Assembly: GCA_950022295.1 (NCBI GenBank)
Contig: OX465595.1
Span: forward strand, 220,623,770-220,687,769
DNA from: Bromus sterilis
Taxonomy: Eukaryota; Streptophyta; Magnoliopsida; Poales; Poaceae
Length of the DNA: 64,000 bases
Direction of reading: 5' to 3'
Below, piece by piece: positions 11,893 through 21,183 of the stretch (the stretch's first letter is position 1; each line of letters begins with the position of its first letter). The notes beneath the pieces are model-generated. The model was not told the DNA's origin. It did no database searches and was given only the letters and a program-made list of their open reading frames with translations. The position numbers were made by a program, and so were the translations under genes.

Positions 11893-12587
11893 GTGAGCGC
11901 CACTAACATTTCCTCGCGAGCGCGCCATATTTTCTTTTTGAGTTATAGGTTGATTCGATCTGTTGTACCATGCCTCTAATTCTGCTCCATGCCCAAGTCA
12001 GCATGAAACTTCTTTCCCCTATTTTATCTTGATTTATTCTATGTTCAGTTATATGTTAGTTCGGTCTGTTGTATCTGCTGGAAGGAGCTCTACTGATTTC
12101 CGTTTAAAAAGGGTCGTTATACATCTACATAATCAGATGCTTGGGAAATATAGGATAATATATCTAATCATATTATATAATTTACTTGCAAGTTTGCTCT
12201 GTGTAGCTATTTATTCATCAAATGTGATTTTTCTTTTCACAGAAAATGGACAAGATGGGGACAAACTTCTTCTCTCCCCTTTCTTTCACACCATCACTTA
12301 CTTAATTTTTCTTTACAATTTGAATATCAATATTTTTCTTAAGAAAGTTTGCTAACTGTGAGCTTCATTTTTAATTAGTTTATAGTTCACTTACTTGACC
12401 AAAACACAGTGATTAGTTGTAGTTGACTAAATATAACTAGATCGTGCTAATGCATCAGCTAAATCAACTATCTTGGCAAACCTATAATCCAAGGTATATA
12501 TGTAGTGTTATTTGTTTCTGGAGCTCACCCGATGATCCATTATGAATATAAAATTTTAAACTCACTTGCATCAATAAATTAATACAG

Positions 12588-12677
12588 GGGGGTGTCAAAT
12601 ATTTCATCTCTGGTGCTAAAGATTCTATTCCATCCAAGGCTGGGAAAACATACTTTAAAGCTAAGCATGATACGTAG
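12588..12677 (+). other. Exon-like block ending in a stop codon
   Basis: Follows AATACAG and reads GGVKYFISGAKDSIPSKAG and about ten more codons to TAG at 12675-12677, 29 sense codons in all. It sits in very AT-rich DNA, where such balanced amino-acid content is unusual by chance. It may be a 3'-terminal or mid-gene exon carried by the insertion. Function unknown. Confidence 0.35.
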
Positions 12678-12710
12678 TAAAAATTAGAATTAGGAACGAC
12701 CTGATGTGCT

Positions 12711-12798
12711 ATGAAATTTCACTTACTGGAAATAAGGAAACTTGATGTTCACACTGACATGACAGTTGATAGCAGTATTATAAACTTGTTGAATTCAG
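12711..12798 (+). other. Exon-like block with a good splice donor
   Basis: An open frame from ATG 12711 (MKFHLLEIRKLDVHTDM...) runs to AATTCAG at 12798, followed directly by GTGAGC, a strong splice-donor context. The frame upstream is closed by a TGA, so the left border is unclear. An acceptor-like TTAG lies at 12693. Unrecognised product. Confidence 0.3.
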
Positions 12799-13749
12799 GT
12801 GAGCCCTTTTTATACTAAGGATCATTGTATGTTGAGTATTTTGTTGCTATTTAACTGGAAGAAGATGATGTCTTGTTTTCTTATTTTTATGATAAACTAC
12901 AGCATGTCAGGAGAAAAGTAGGTTTTGCAGAGGGTATTTTTATGCAGCTAGCTCTACAATGATAATATAAATGATCTAAATTACGGAGAGAAAATGCTAG
13001 ATTGGAATAAGATGTATTTGTTCGTAACACTTTAACACATTTGATGGAATATAGTGGGCTGGTGTATGATCTTTGAAGCATGTACATCATTGTAACAATA
13101 CAATATACTCATCCTACTATTTGATATATGATCATACATTGGTATTCTTATCGATGTTACTTGTGCTGACTGCTATCTTATATTTCACATATCTAACCCA
13201 ACATCTATGTAGCATCAAGTGGTTGGGTTCAGAAGAAAAGTCTACAGGGCGTATCCAAGGAATGATAGGCTAATTCTTTATGGTCCGTTCAGCCTTGAAT
13301 GTACTGTTGGAACTTCTACATTCTGAAATCTAGCTAGCAATACAAATTTATTTACCAATGGAATAGTGGTACTTACTACGACCATACATAGTGTTTCAAG
13401 TTTATTTTCTTGAGAATTACATAGTGTCATGTTGGAATAATGACTTTGGTACCTTTACCTATTATTACTGCTTTATTGTTCATGTATAATGCCTCCACAA
13501 TGGTATTTGAATGTGAAATGGAGCCACCACCTGAGATTGATTTAGAACTTCTTGTACCCTTTTCATTTCTTTGTTTTTCAAACGTATTTTATTTTTAGGT
13601 CCTTTTTAGGTGGCCGACACACTTTACCGCCTATGTAACCGTCAAATTCTGTTAGTTTGTGGTGCTCATTCTCAATATATCAACAGTCAGTGTTTTTTTT
13701 CTAAATTTTTTTGTCACAAATTAACATTTAATATATTATAAATAGATGG

Positions 13750-13779
13750 GCGCAGCAACGCGCGCTGCTAATGATCTAG
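13750..13779 (+). other. Helitron-type 3' terminus (hairpin + CTAG)
   Basis: GCGCAGC and GCGCTGC form a stem with one mismatch around AACGC. The spacer TAATGAT separates it from CTAG and the host T, the canonical arrangement at Helitron 3' ends. Confidence 0.65.
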
Positions 13780-14510
13780 TAGTGATGGTGATTGCAACGA
13801 AAAGGAAATAAAGCAGTAAATAGTTGAAGTGTAAAGAATGGTCGAAATATGGACTGGGGTCCCATGAGGTTCACTAGTGACGTCTCTCTCTCTCAAAAGA
13901 AGATAAAACATCTAAGCTCGGTGAATGTTCTGGATACCAGCGAGATGTTCTGGATGGATATCTTAAGGTGTATGATTAGTGAGTAGATGCTAATGGATAA
14001 ATGGTCTATTTGTTTTGGCGTACTGCCCATACTTTTTTGCCTCTAACTTTCTTGTAGCATAATTAGCATTGCGGTGTGTTATAATTCTCTCAATTCCCCA
14101 GCTGTAATTTGTTCATCCATCTTAGCTGTTTTATCGTATTTTGGGAGAGAGACATCACTAGTAAACATCATGGGACTCCAATCCATATTCCCACCATTGT
14201 TTACACTTCAACTATTTACTGCTTTATTTCCTTTCCGTTGAGATCACCATCACTATTTCCATCGTGCGTTTGATCCGTTGTAAATGACAAGGCCGGAGAG
14301 ATTGACAACCTCTTTGAACTCGTTGGGAGTATAGTTATTTGTTGCTATGTGCAGATCCAGGTCAAGTAAGCAACCCTTGGTTGTATACGACGCCATTGTT
14401 TTCTTGCCACCTACTCGGAGAACTTGGAGTCCTACTGCCTTGGTATCTTGACCTAGAGAAATTTGTTGCTATACTACATCTTGACCTTCAGCTTGGGGTT
14501 ACCAGCGAGG

Positions 14511-14919
14511 AGCACTACTTTAGTGCCATCAATAGTTGTATCTGAAATAAACTTATTCCAAGAAGTAATCCCAACAGAAAAATTTGTAAGAAGGATAGTG
14601 GTGGATTGCTTCTTGGTGGCTCTAATTTGAGAATCATTAATTTATACCAAGAATCTTTCAAACTTTCTTCACCCCTTTGTTTGAAGGTGAAAATCTCCCC
14701 CTCAGGTGCACCACCAAAGGCAAAGGACTTAGACATTTTGACTAAATAGAAAAAGTAACTAAAAGCAAAGTAACTAATTTTTTTGTCGTTTTTGGTATAA
14801 GACTCTAAAGCAAAAACTAGAAAGTAAACTAACAAGACTAAAAAGCAAAGGTAAAAGATAGTGTGCAGCTCCCCTTTCTTGTAGACTGGAGTCCCCGGCA
14901 ACGGCGCCAGAAATTAACT
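14511..14919 (-). mobile_element. Fam-B leader and gag start, fragment
   Basis: On the minus strand this is the start of a Fam-B interior: PBS, about 155 bp of leader, then ATG at 14736-14734 opening MSKSFAFGGAPEGEIFTF and more, recognisable as the N-terminal gag of Athila-type elements. The frame shifts after about 45 codons and the homology stops near 14511, where the inverted LTR pieces begin. The remaining gag, protease and all of pol are missing. It is oriented like the outer Fam-B LTRs. Confidence 0.65.
14892..14909 (-). promoter_or_regulatory. Primer-binding site, tRNA-Asp type (intact)
   Basis: Reverse complement TGGCGCCGTTGCCGGGGA, an exact match to the complement of the plant tRNA-Asp 3' end as I know it. 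It lies 10 bp from the LTR outer end TGATGGC at 14920. Confidence 0.8.
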
Positions 14920-14937
14920 TGATGGCCCGTAAGAGCA
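14920..14937 (-). mobile_element. Stub of a Fam-B 5' LTR
   Basis: TGATGGCCCGTAAGAGC follows the PBS in the position of the LTR 3' end, but similarity to Fam-B LTRs stops within about 20 bp. The LTR was cut off where Fam-C begins. Confidence 0.5.
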
Positions 14938-16199
14938 AAGTTTTGCCCCCGTGTGTTTTGGATATTGTTGGACAAGAAAGTAGAGGAACTATCAATGTTT
15001 TCTAGTGTAAATAGTTGAATAGGTTCCTGAAGGACATGCTAGGTGATAAAGCTTCAGGGAAGGTTTTCAAGTTATCGAAGCATTACCCCTTGAGCGAAGG
15101 TTAATCACGGAGGATGACCCCCAAAAATGAAGGTGTCCTGAAGCTCAACTCATTGAAGGAAATGAAGAAGACGACACAAGACTTAGTTGTTTTTGTGTAG
15201 TTCTTTTTCTGTTCTTTGAGTCATAGGACAAACCGTACTATCAAGAGGGGTCTTTAGTTTGTGGACACCGAAGTTATTGAGAAAATGCTCAGATCAAATC
15301 TAAACCAAGTGAGAAGCCAGAGTGAAGAAATCTCATGTGCACTGAGTTAAGTTTCGGTAGCAAAGACTTGGTTCTTTGGCTTCTGAAGCAGAACTAAGTC
15401 CGTGAGTCAGCTTTACTTGTTCCGCAAGTAAAGTTGCGCAGTAATGACAAATCCGACCATTGTGGACACGTGTCAAGCTGTCACTTCGGGTCAAACTGGT
15501 CATTTCGCACCTCGGGATCGCCAACTATAAATACGCCGCCCCTCCTCCATTTGCGGGTGGCTGCTCTAAGAATATTCCTGAGAGAGACTGAAGAGAGAAC
15601 CCCAAGAACACCACCGAAGCAAAACCCAAAACCCAGAATACTGAAGCCTAAGTCCCATTGATCTGAGTAGATTCGAGATGACTTAGGTGAAAGCTTGCTA
15701 GCCTTTTTATCTTTGATAACTGCAATTCTCCTAGACGGTTAGAGCGTCGACTTCAGAGAGCGAAGAGTGATTGTCGCCTCGAAGATCAAGTCTGTCAAAG
15801 GTTTCGGAGATTTCCTTGATAATCTACCCCGAGTCAAAATTGAGCAAGCTCAAGGAGATTGGTGCAGTGGAGCAACGGACGGAGAGATATTTGATCTACG
15901 TGTTCAATCACCAGTCCCTCCAACCAGACGTAGCGCTCTGCAGAGCGTGAACTGGTCGAACAAACATCACCGAGTCACAGTTCATTTTACTTCAAGCATT
16001 TACCTTCCGCATTGCATTTGCTTCCCAGTTATGCTTCAATGTGTTTTGATTCAGTGCATTTAGTTTCTCTTCCAGTTTTCTTCCCTGTCACTTGTTTCTG
16101 CTTCCCTGTTCCGCTTAACTTATGCTTCACCTCAAAGTTTCAGCCAAAATTTTAAAGTGATCATTCACCCCCTCCCCCTCTGATCACATACTTGGACTT
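14938..16199 (+). mobile_element. Fam-C Copia-type LTR (copy 1)
   Basis: LTR-like DNA with the layout of SIRE/Maximus Copia LTRs: GTGTTTTGGATATTGTTGGACAA-like start wording, a TATA box at 15526, CTCCAACCAGACGTAG at about 15918, and a 3' end CATTCACCCCC...GGACTT. The Copia-1 LTR in this window (19551-21117) shares the same order of motifs, including CTCCAACCAGACGTAG and GAACTGGTC. The expected PBS does not follow: a Fam-B LTR begins at once. Positions 15599-16199 recur at 33194-33288 plus 44923-45431 as part of a tandem duplication. Confidence 0.65.
15526..15533 (+). promoter_or_regulatory. TATA box in Fam-C LTR
   Basis: TATAAATA followed by CGCCGCCCC, about 670 bp before the LTR 3' end. Its placement is equivalent to the Copia-1 TATA at 20350. 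Confidence 0.55.
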
Positions 16200-16319
16200 T
16201 CATGGCCTCTCGCCCCTCATTGGTTACCCCAAGTGGAAGGTTGAGATGTAGATAGTAGAAAATTTCCCTCGGTAAAGATACCAAGGTTATCAATACAGTA
16301 GGACTCCAAGTTCTGCAAG

Positions 16320-16324
16320 TAGGT
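16320..16324. repeat. Target-site duplication TAGGT of the Fam-A element
   Basis: TAGGT at 16320-16324 and 31009-31013 flanks the TG...CA-bounded element. The unoccupied site GCAAGTAGGTGACAACG is preserved once at about 45548-45565. Confidence 0.95.
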
Positions 16325-16883
16325 TGTAACAGCCCAGATTTCACAAAAATTAAAAAATTTGTTTTCGGTGTGAATTGTTTGATTGTCTGATTTGTTTGCG
16401 GTGTTTGCATCCCCGATTTATTGATCGACGATTATTTCCCCCCTCTTATCTCGTATCGGACGAAGACCGCCCCTTGCCACCCTGACACTCGACCTTGCGA
16501 CACCGGGTTTCACCCGATCTCCGTCGCGAAAACCGGCACAAGACCAACCTTCACCATCAGTGCGAAAACCCCCATGTATAATTAAATGGGTTATTTTATC
16601 GGGCGGGTTTCGACATTCTCGGTTCTATGCGAAACGATGTAGACGATGTCAGTTTAGTGTAGTGAGGCGGTGTTTCAAATTTCATGCGATTCCGGCTTCG
16701 TTTAGCGGGTGATCGATCGGATGTGCCAAGCATAGTAGCCGGTGTAAATCCAGGGGTATATTTATAAAACGTCATACGGGCAGCCAACCGACCAACGAGA
16801 TATTTCCCTCTTGTCTGCTAATCCAAGCCCACCCAAAAATCTGGGCCATTTTGTAGCCCATTTAGCTCTCCCTAAGAACCTAC

Positions 16884-16890
16884 TATAAAT
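16884..16890 (+). promoter_or_regulatory. TATA box of Fam-A 5' LTR
   Basis: TATAAAT in ACCTACTATAAATGGACC, about 560 bp into the LTR. The same motif is at 27820-27826 in the 3' LTR. The GC-rich transcribed leader starts roughly 150 bp downstream. Confidence 0.65.
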
Positions 16891-16986
16891 GGACCAGCCT
16901 GCCTACAGAATCTGGAACCCTAGCCCCCTACCTCCTCAATTTCCGCACCAGGCCACTCCCTAGCCGCCACCCAAATCATCCCCACG

Positions 16987-17006
16987 TTCAGATCAGATCA
17001 GATCAG
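16987..17006. repeat. Pentanucleotide repeat (AGATC)n in Fam-A LTR
   Basis: TTCAGATC followed by further AGATC units. The 3' LTR at about 27921-27945 has one extra unit, a slippage difference between the two LTRs. Confidence 0.7.
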
Positions 17007-19967
17007 AGCCCCTCGTTTTGAGCCACCATATCTGGATCGGACGATCACGAGGGCGCCACGTCACCCAGAACGTCCCACGCCCGAAGCCCCGTGGAGCAAC
17101 TCCTCCTCGAGCCGCCTCCACGCCGGAGCGCCCTGCCGTCCAGCAGCTCCGGCCGGCCAGCCGCCGTGCGCGCACCAGCAGGTCACGGCGCCGCGCGCCT
17201 CCCTCTCCTTCTTCTCTCCTTCCCTCCCTCACCTTGCTTCCTATCTCTCCCAGCAGCAACCGCCGCCCGCCATGGCCGATTTGGAGCGGCGCGCCGCCCG
17301 ATGCTCGGCCGCCGGCCCAAGGACCTCGCCGTCGCGACCTCCCGCACCTGGACGCTGCGCCGCCCTTCCGTCTGCACCGTCGCGCGCCCCTGTCGGATTC
17401 CGACCGCCGCCACCACCTGAGACCATCGGCGCTGCCGTCCCGTGCGGTCGGGATCGAGGATCCCGTCCCGATCCAGCAGCTGGTGCTGGCTGGGCCGACG
17501 CAGCCCCAGCGGCCCACCACAGCGAGGCCCAGCAGCTAGCACAAGCCTCCCTAGCCCAGCCGGGCCGCCAGCCCCTCTCCAGGCCGCCTCATGGGCCGAG
17601 CCCACTGGGTGAGCTCCTTTTTCTTTTTTTTCTCTCTGCCTGTTTTTTTCTTTCTTTTTATTAATTTAGGCAGATTGTGTTGTTTTATTGCGGTAGCTAT
17701 AACTTTTCACCGGTAGCTCCGATGGAGATGCTTTCTACATGAAAGTTGCTCCATTTTGCGCGTAGATTATTAAAATGTTGCTTGTTACCATGTTTGACTT
17801 TGTTTACTTGTTGTTTGACTGCTAATTACACTGTTTGCCACTGTAAATTGTAATTGCAATAACTTTTTAACCGTTGCTCTGTTTAAAATGTTTCTTATAT
17901 GTAACTTGGCTAGAATTTTGTGTAGATTGTGTTTATGCTACTCTTGCCTGCTAATAAAAATAATAAAATATTGTTTAGGGCAAAACAGTACCAAATGCAA
18001 TAAAATATCGTGGGGTCCGTAATATTTTGCCATGTCTAGGATTTCACCCCACTTAAATTGACTAGCTTAGGTAGTTTATTTATGCTTCACCTGTTGCCAT
18101 GTTTGTGTGCTATGCCATGCTTGCTTGAGTTGCCATGTTAACAACTTGTTTGATCACCTATAGCTAAACAACTTGAACCTTTCTAAATGTGCGGTATCGT
18201 CGTGTGGGACGAGTACTGCACTTAACCTGTTAGTAACCGCTCTCGACGGTAGGTGCGATGTGTCGTGTTGCCTTCTTGTTGATGCTTGCTCGTGTTTGCC
18301 TCGTAGTAATAGAGTGCTTGCTCGTTGATTGCTTTCCAGTGTTTACCGTCTTGTGTGCTTCCGCGGGTACCTCTCGGAGACGATGCGAGCTTGCGATCGA
18401 CTACACCTTCGGAAGCCAACTTATCAACAGGCAAGGACTATACATTACTTATGATCCATTCTATTTCAACCAGTGGTTTGCATGCTAGTCTAGGTTAGGC
18501 TTGATGTTTGATCCTACCACATGTTTACAACCTCTATCAAACCGATACAGCCATGTCCCTTCCCAGCAAACCATGTACAACTATGTTACTATTGCTCTTT
18601 GCTCAGCCCCTGCTTAGTATGCATGCTTAGGATGCTACGATGTTACCCTGTTACTCCTTGGTTGGGCTATCACATTTATTATATTGTTGTTGATGTTATG
18701 ATTATTATAATGTTGACTATATTCGACGAAGGATGGAAGGTCTAGGTTATCCCGCCCCGACGCTTTGTTCCATTCGAGTCAGCTAGGATCCGAGTTCCGG
18801 GTATTGGTTTTAAGACTGAGCGTGCCTAACCGCGTGTGGGATTTTATGGGGTCCCCTTTTCTTACCTACCTAGCTTCAAGCATTTCTAGTGGTGGCCCAA
18901 GCTGATTTACCATTTGAAACCGTGTGTGTGCTGGTCAGCTGCCAGTAGTTTTTAAACCAACCCGGACCAGCGGAGACATGGTTTCCCTGTTGGTGCACCT
19001 TTGACCGGCGAGGGCCCGAGGCCTCACGTGAGGCGTCTCCGTAACCCAAACCCTGTTGAGACGGAAGAGTCCGATCCGAGAGCGTGGCCAGCTTTTGGAT
19101 TGGGTGTCGACTCCCCGGGGGCCACCCGGATTTGTTCGTTGTTAGTTAAAGGGACCTGTCGTTTCGGATCTCTTGGAACTAAATCGTAAAATGGTTGCCT
19201 GTGATGGGTAGCAACTGAGAGAGATGGGCGTGCGTGCGGAGCCTCGTAATGGGCAGTTGGTACACCCCTGCAGGGTTAAATCTTTTCGAGAAGCCGTGTC
19301 CACGGTTATGGACGACTTGAGACCTACTCCTTTTTCATAGACAACAACAACTGAGCTAATTTTAATATAACTTGATCAACGTGTGTGTGCCTTGACTGCT
19401 TCTTCTTCGTCGGGATGCGAAGAGGAGGACAAGGATAGGATAGGTGTTATGTTTGCGTAAGTAGCTGATAGCAAGACTTGTTGGAGGCGATTCCTCATCG
19501 AATGCTTGGCTTCTTACCTTACTCTCTAGATCGTTAGCCACTTCATAAATTGTAAGTGCATCAAGTGCCTTCCCCTTGAGGTTTTGGAGTTTGATGACAA
19601 AACGGTTAAGGGACAGATGTGTTTGTGAGTATTCACAGTAGAACAGTCACGGATGAGGTGTTTAACCACCAATGTTGACCCCCCAAAATGTTGTGGAACA
19701 TTGGAGAAATCGGTGTGTTTCCTGAAGAATGAAGTTGCGCGAAATCCTGAGGATGTAGGATCCTGAAGCGTTCGGTTGAAGCTGAAGCTGAAGACGATCC
19801 TGAGGAAGTTCGCGCTGAAGACGAAGTTGAAGCGTAGTCTTCGCTAAGATTTTTTGTACTTCTTGAGTCATAGGAAAACACCGCACTGTTGGAGGGGTTG
19901 AAGAAAACGAGTTCCGAAGGTCGGAGGATGTGCTCAGTTAGGAATCCTGAAGAAAAACCCTAAGGAA

Positions 19968-20213
19968 ATCTCCTGCAGTAGAAGTTCAGTTCCTCGGGTG
20001 TCTGAGACGTTGTTCTTCAGGACACTAAGGAATCTGTCTTCGGTTGAGGAGTCTGGAGACTGCGAGTGCAGTTCTTCTGAAGAGAGAGTAATCTCCTGCA
20101 GTAGAAGTTCAGTCCTCGGGTGTCTGAGACGTTGTTCTTCAGGACACTGAGGTAACTAACTTCGGTTGAGGAGTCTGAAGATCGCCAATGCGATTCTTCT
20201 GAAAATCGTGAGG
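19968..20213 (+). repeat. 123-bp direct tandem duplication in the Copia-1 LTR
   Basis: TCTCCTGCAGTAGAAGTTCA occurs at about 19969 and again at about 20092, and the DNA downstream stays alignable for the whole 123-bp period with scattered changes. It lies upstream of the TATA box, so it doubles a piece of the U3 promoter region. Confidence 0.8.
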
Positions 20214-20349
20214 AGAGAGAATACTTTGACCTTGCCACGTGTTGCGTGGTGAGAGGCTAGAACTTGTCTAGCAACGGTCATTTCCGAGGGCATGATAGTA
20301 ATTGCATGCATGGGCATTTATGTCCTTTCACCTCGGGTTGCTCCGCGGC

Positions 20350-20357
20350 TATAAATA
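20350..20357 (+). promoter_or_regulatory. TATA box of Copia-1 LTR
   Basis: TATAAATA in CGGCTATAAATAGCC, followed by a C-rich stretch typical of the start region. Confidence 0.65.
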
Positions 20358-21119
20358 GCCACCCCCAGCCCCATTTGTGGGCTGGCTGCTCCGAGAGAAA
20401 AACTGACACTTGTCATCTGAGAGCAACCCACCTCTGAGGAAACTGAAGAACCTATGTGAGCAAAACCACCAGCCTGAGTAGTTGAGCATTTCTGAGGAAG
20501 TCGGTTCGAGTGATCCGAAGCCTTTTACTCTTGAAGACTGTGATCTTCCAGCCGGTGTAGAAGTCTTCAGTCTGAGGAAGTCAAGATGCTATTGTGACTT
20601 CCCGGAGTGACTGAGTCTGTGAAGGTTTTGGGAGTCTACCTTGAAGACTCACCTGAGTTATTGGACGGAGTCTGAGGACTTTAGTTCAAGGAGAACAAGG
20701 TGAAGACTATGTCTTCTGAGTTGAATCTCAGCCTCTCCAACCAGACGTAGAGTTGTCACAGCAACTTGAACTGGTCTACCAAACCAATGTCTTCAATCTC
20801 TGGTGATATCTCTTCAATCTCTTAAGCCTCAGTATTATGTCTTCAGTATCTATGTTGACTTCTCGTGCTTCAGCTCTCCCTCTGCTATTAGTCTTCATAC
20901 TATGCATCTGAAGCACTTCTGCTTATCTGAATTGATTTATTTCTGTTGCATTATGATGAGCTTCCCTAATGATTACATTCTGTGAAGTTTTATTTCTTCA
21001 TGATTTTGGTTACTTCTTCAGCTTCATGATTGCTTCAGTCCTGAAGAAAATCAAAAACTGGTAGCAAAATTGAAAATCTCCCATTCACCCTCCTCTGGTC
21101 GATATATTGCACTTTCAAT

Positions 21120-21131
21120 TGGTATCAGAGC
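21120..21131 (+). promoter_or_regulatory. Copia-1 primer-binding site (initiator tRNA-Met)
   Basis: TGGTATCAGAGC, the standard complement to the initiator tRNA-Met 3' end, 2 bp after the LTR. Confidence 0.9.
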
Positions 21132-21183
21132 AAGGTACTCCCTTGTTCTGTGTGATTCGGTTTAACCACCTGGAGTTTTAGTT

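Larger units (their letters stand above)
9200..13779 (+). mobile_element. Helitron-like insertion carrying a LINE fragment and exon-like pieces
   Basis: The 3' end fits a plant Helitron: a short hairpin GCGCAGC-AACGC-GCGCTGC at 13750-13767, an AT-rich spacer, then CTAG at 13776-13779 followed by host T. Comparison with the uninterrupted inverted arm (14250-14270 reversed) places the insertion between an A (9199) and a T (13780) without target duplication, as Helitrons do. The 5' end reads TTTAGGGCAG and not the usual TC, so that end is uncertain by a few bases or is non-canonical. No RepHel protein is present, so it would be non-autonomous. The content is mixed: a GC-rich gene-start-like region, a LINE piece, and AT-rich DNA with short open blocks bordered by AG/GT. 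Confidence 0.6.
9068..14388. repeat. Inverted pair of Fam-B LTR fragments
   Basis: Arm 1 is 9068-9199 plus 13780-13926, interrupted by the Helitron-like insertion. Arm 2 is 14111-14388 in reverse complement, with a 184-bp spacer. Shared wording includes CAACCAAGGGTTGCTTAC at both outer ends and GATAAAAC(A)NCTAAG at the inner ends. Arm 2 gives the uninterrupted sequence of arm 1 (GGAAATAGTGATGG). The spacer is more forward Fam-B LTR, so this is a head-to-head joining of LTR pieces. Confidence 0.75.
16325..19550 (+). mobile_element. Fam-A 5' LTR, first segment (A3)
   Basis: 16325 to about 18200 is nearly identical to 27261-29150 (same element's 3' LTR). From about 18205 to 19550 divergence rises sharply and around 18950-19120 resembles the other subtype (copy at 1-3257). 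Copia-1 begins at 19551 after TAAAT. The segment includes the TATA box, a GC-rich leader and a splice-donor-like GGGTGAGC at about 17606. Confidence 0.8.
19551..21117 (+). mobile_element. Copia-1 5' LTR (1567 bp)
   Basis: Bounded by TGTAAGTGCA and GCACTTTCA, followed by ATTGGTATCAGAGC. Contains a 123-bp tandem duplication (19968-20213), many CTGAAG/CTGAGGA-rich motifs and a TATA box at 20350. Confidence 0.85.

Noticed and set aside
17018..17605. Overlapping 100-175-residue ORFs on both strands as genes
   Set aside because: All frames are open because the stretch is GC-rich. Sequences are Ala/Arg/Pro-rich without motifs and lie within an LTR. Kept only as a cautious finding.
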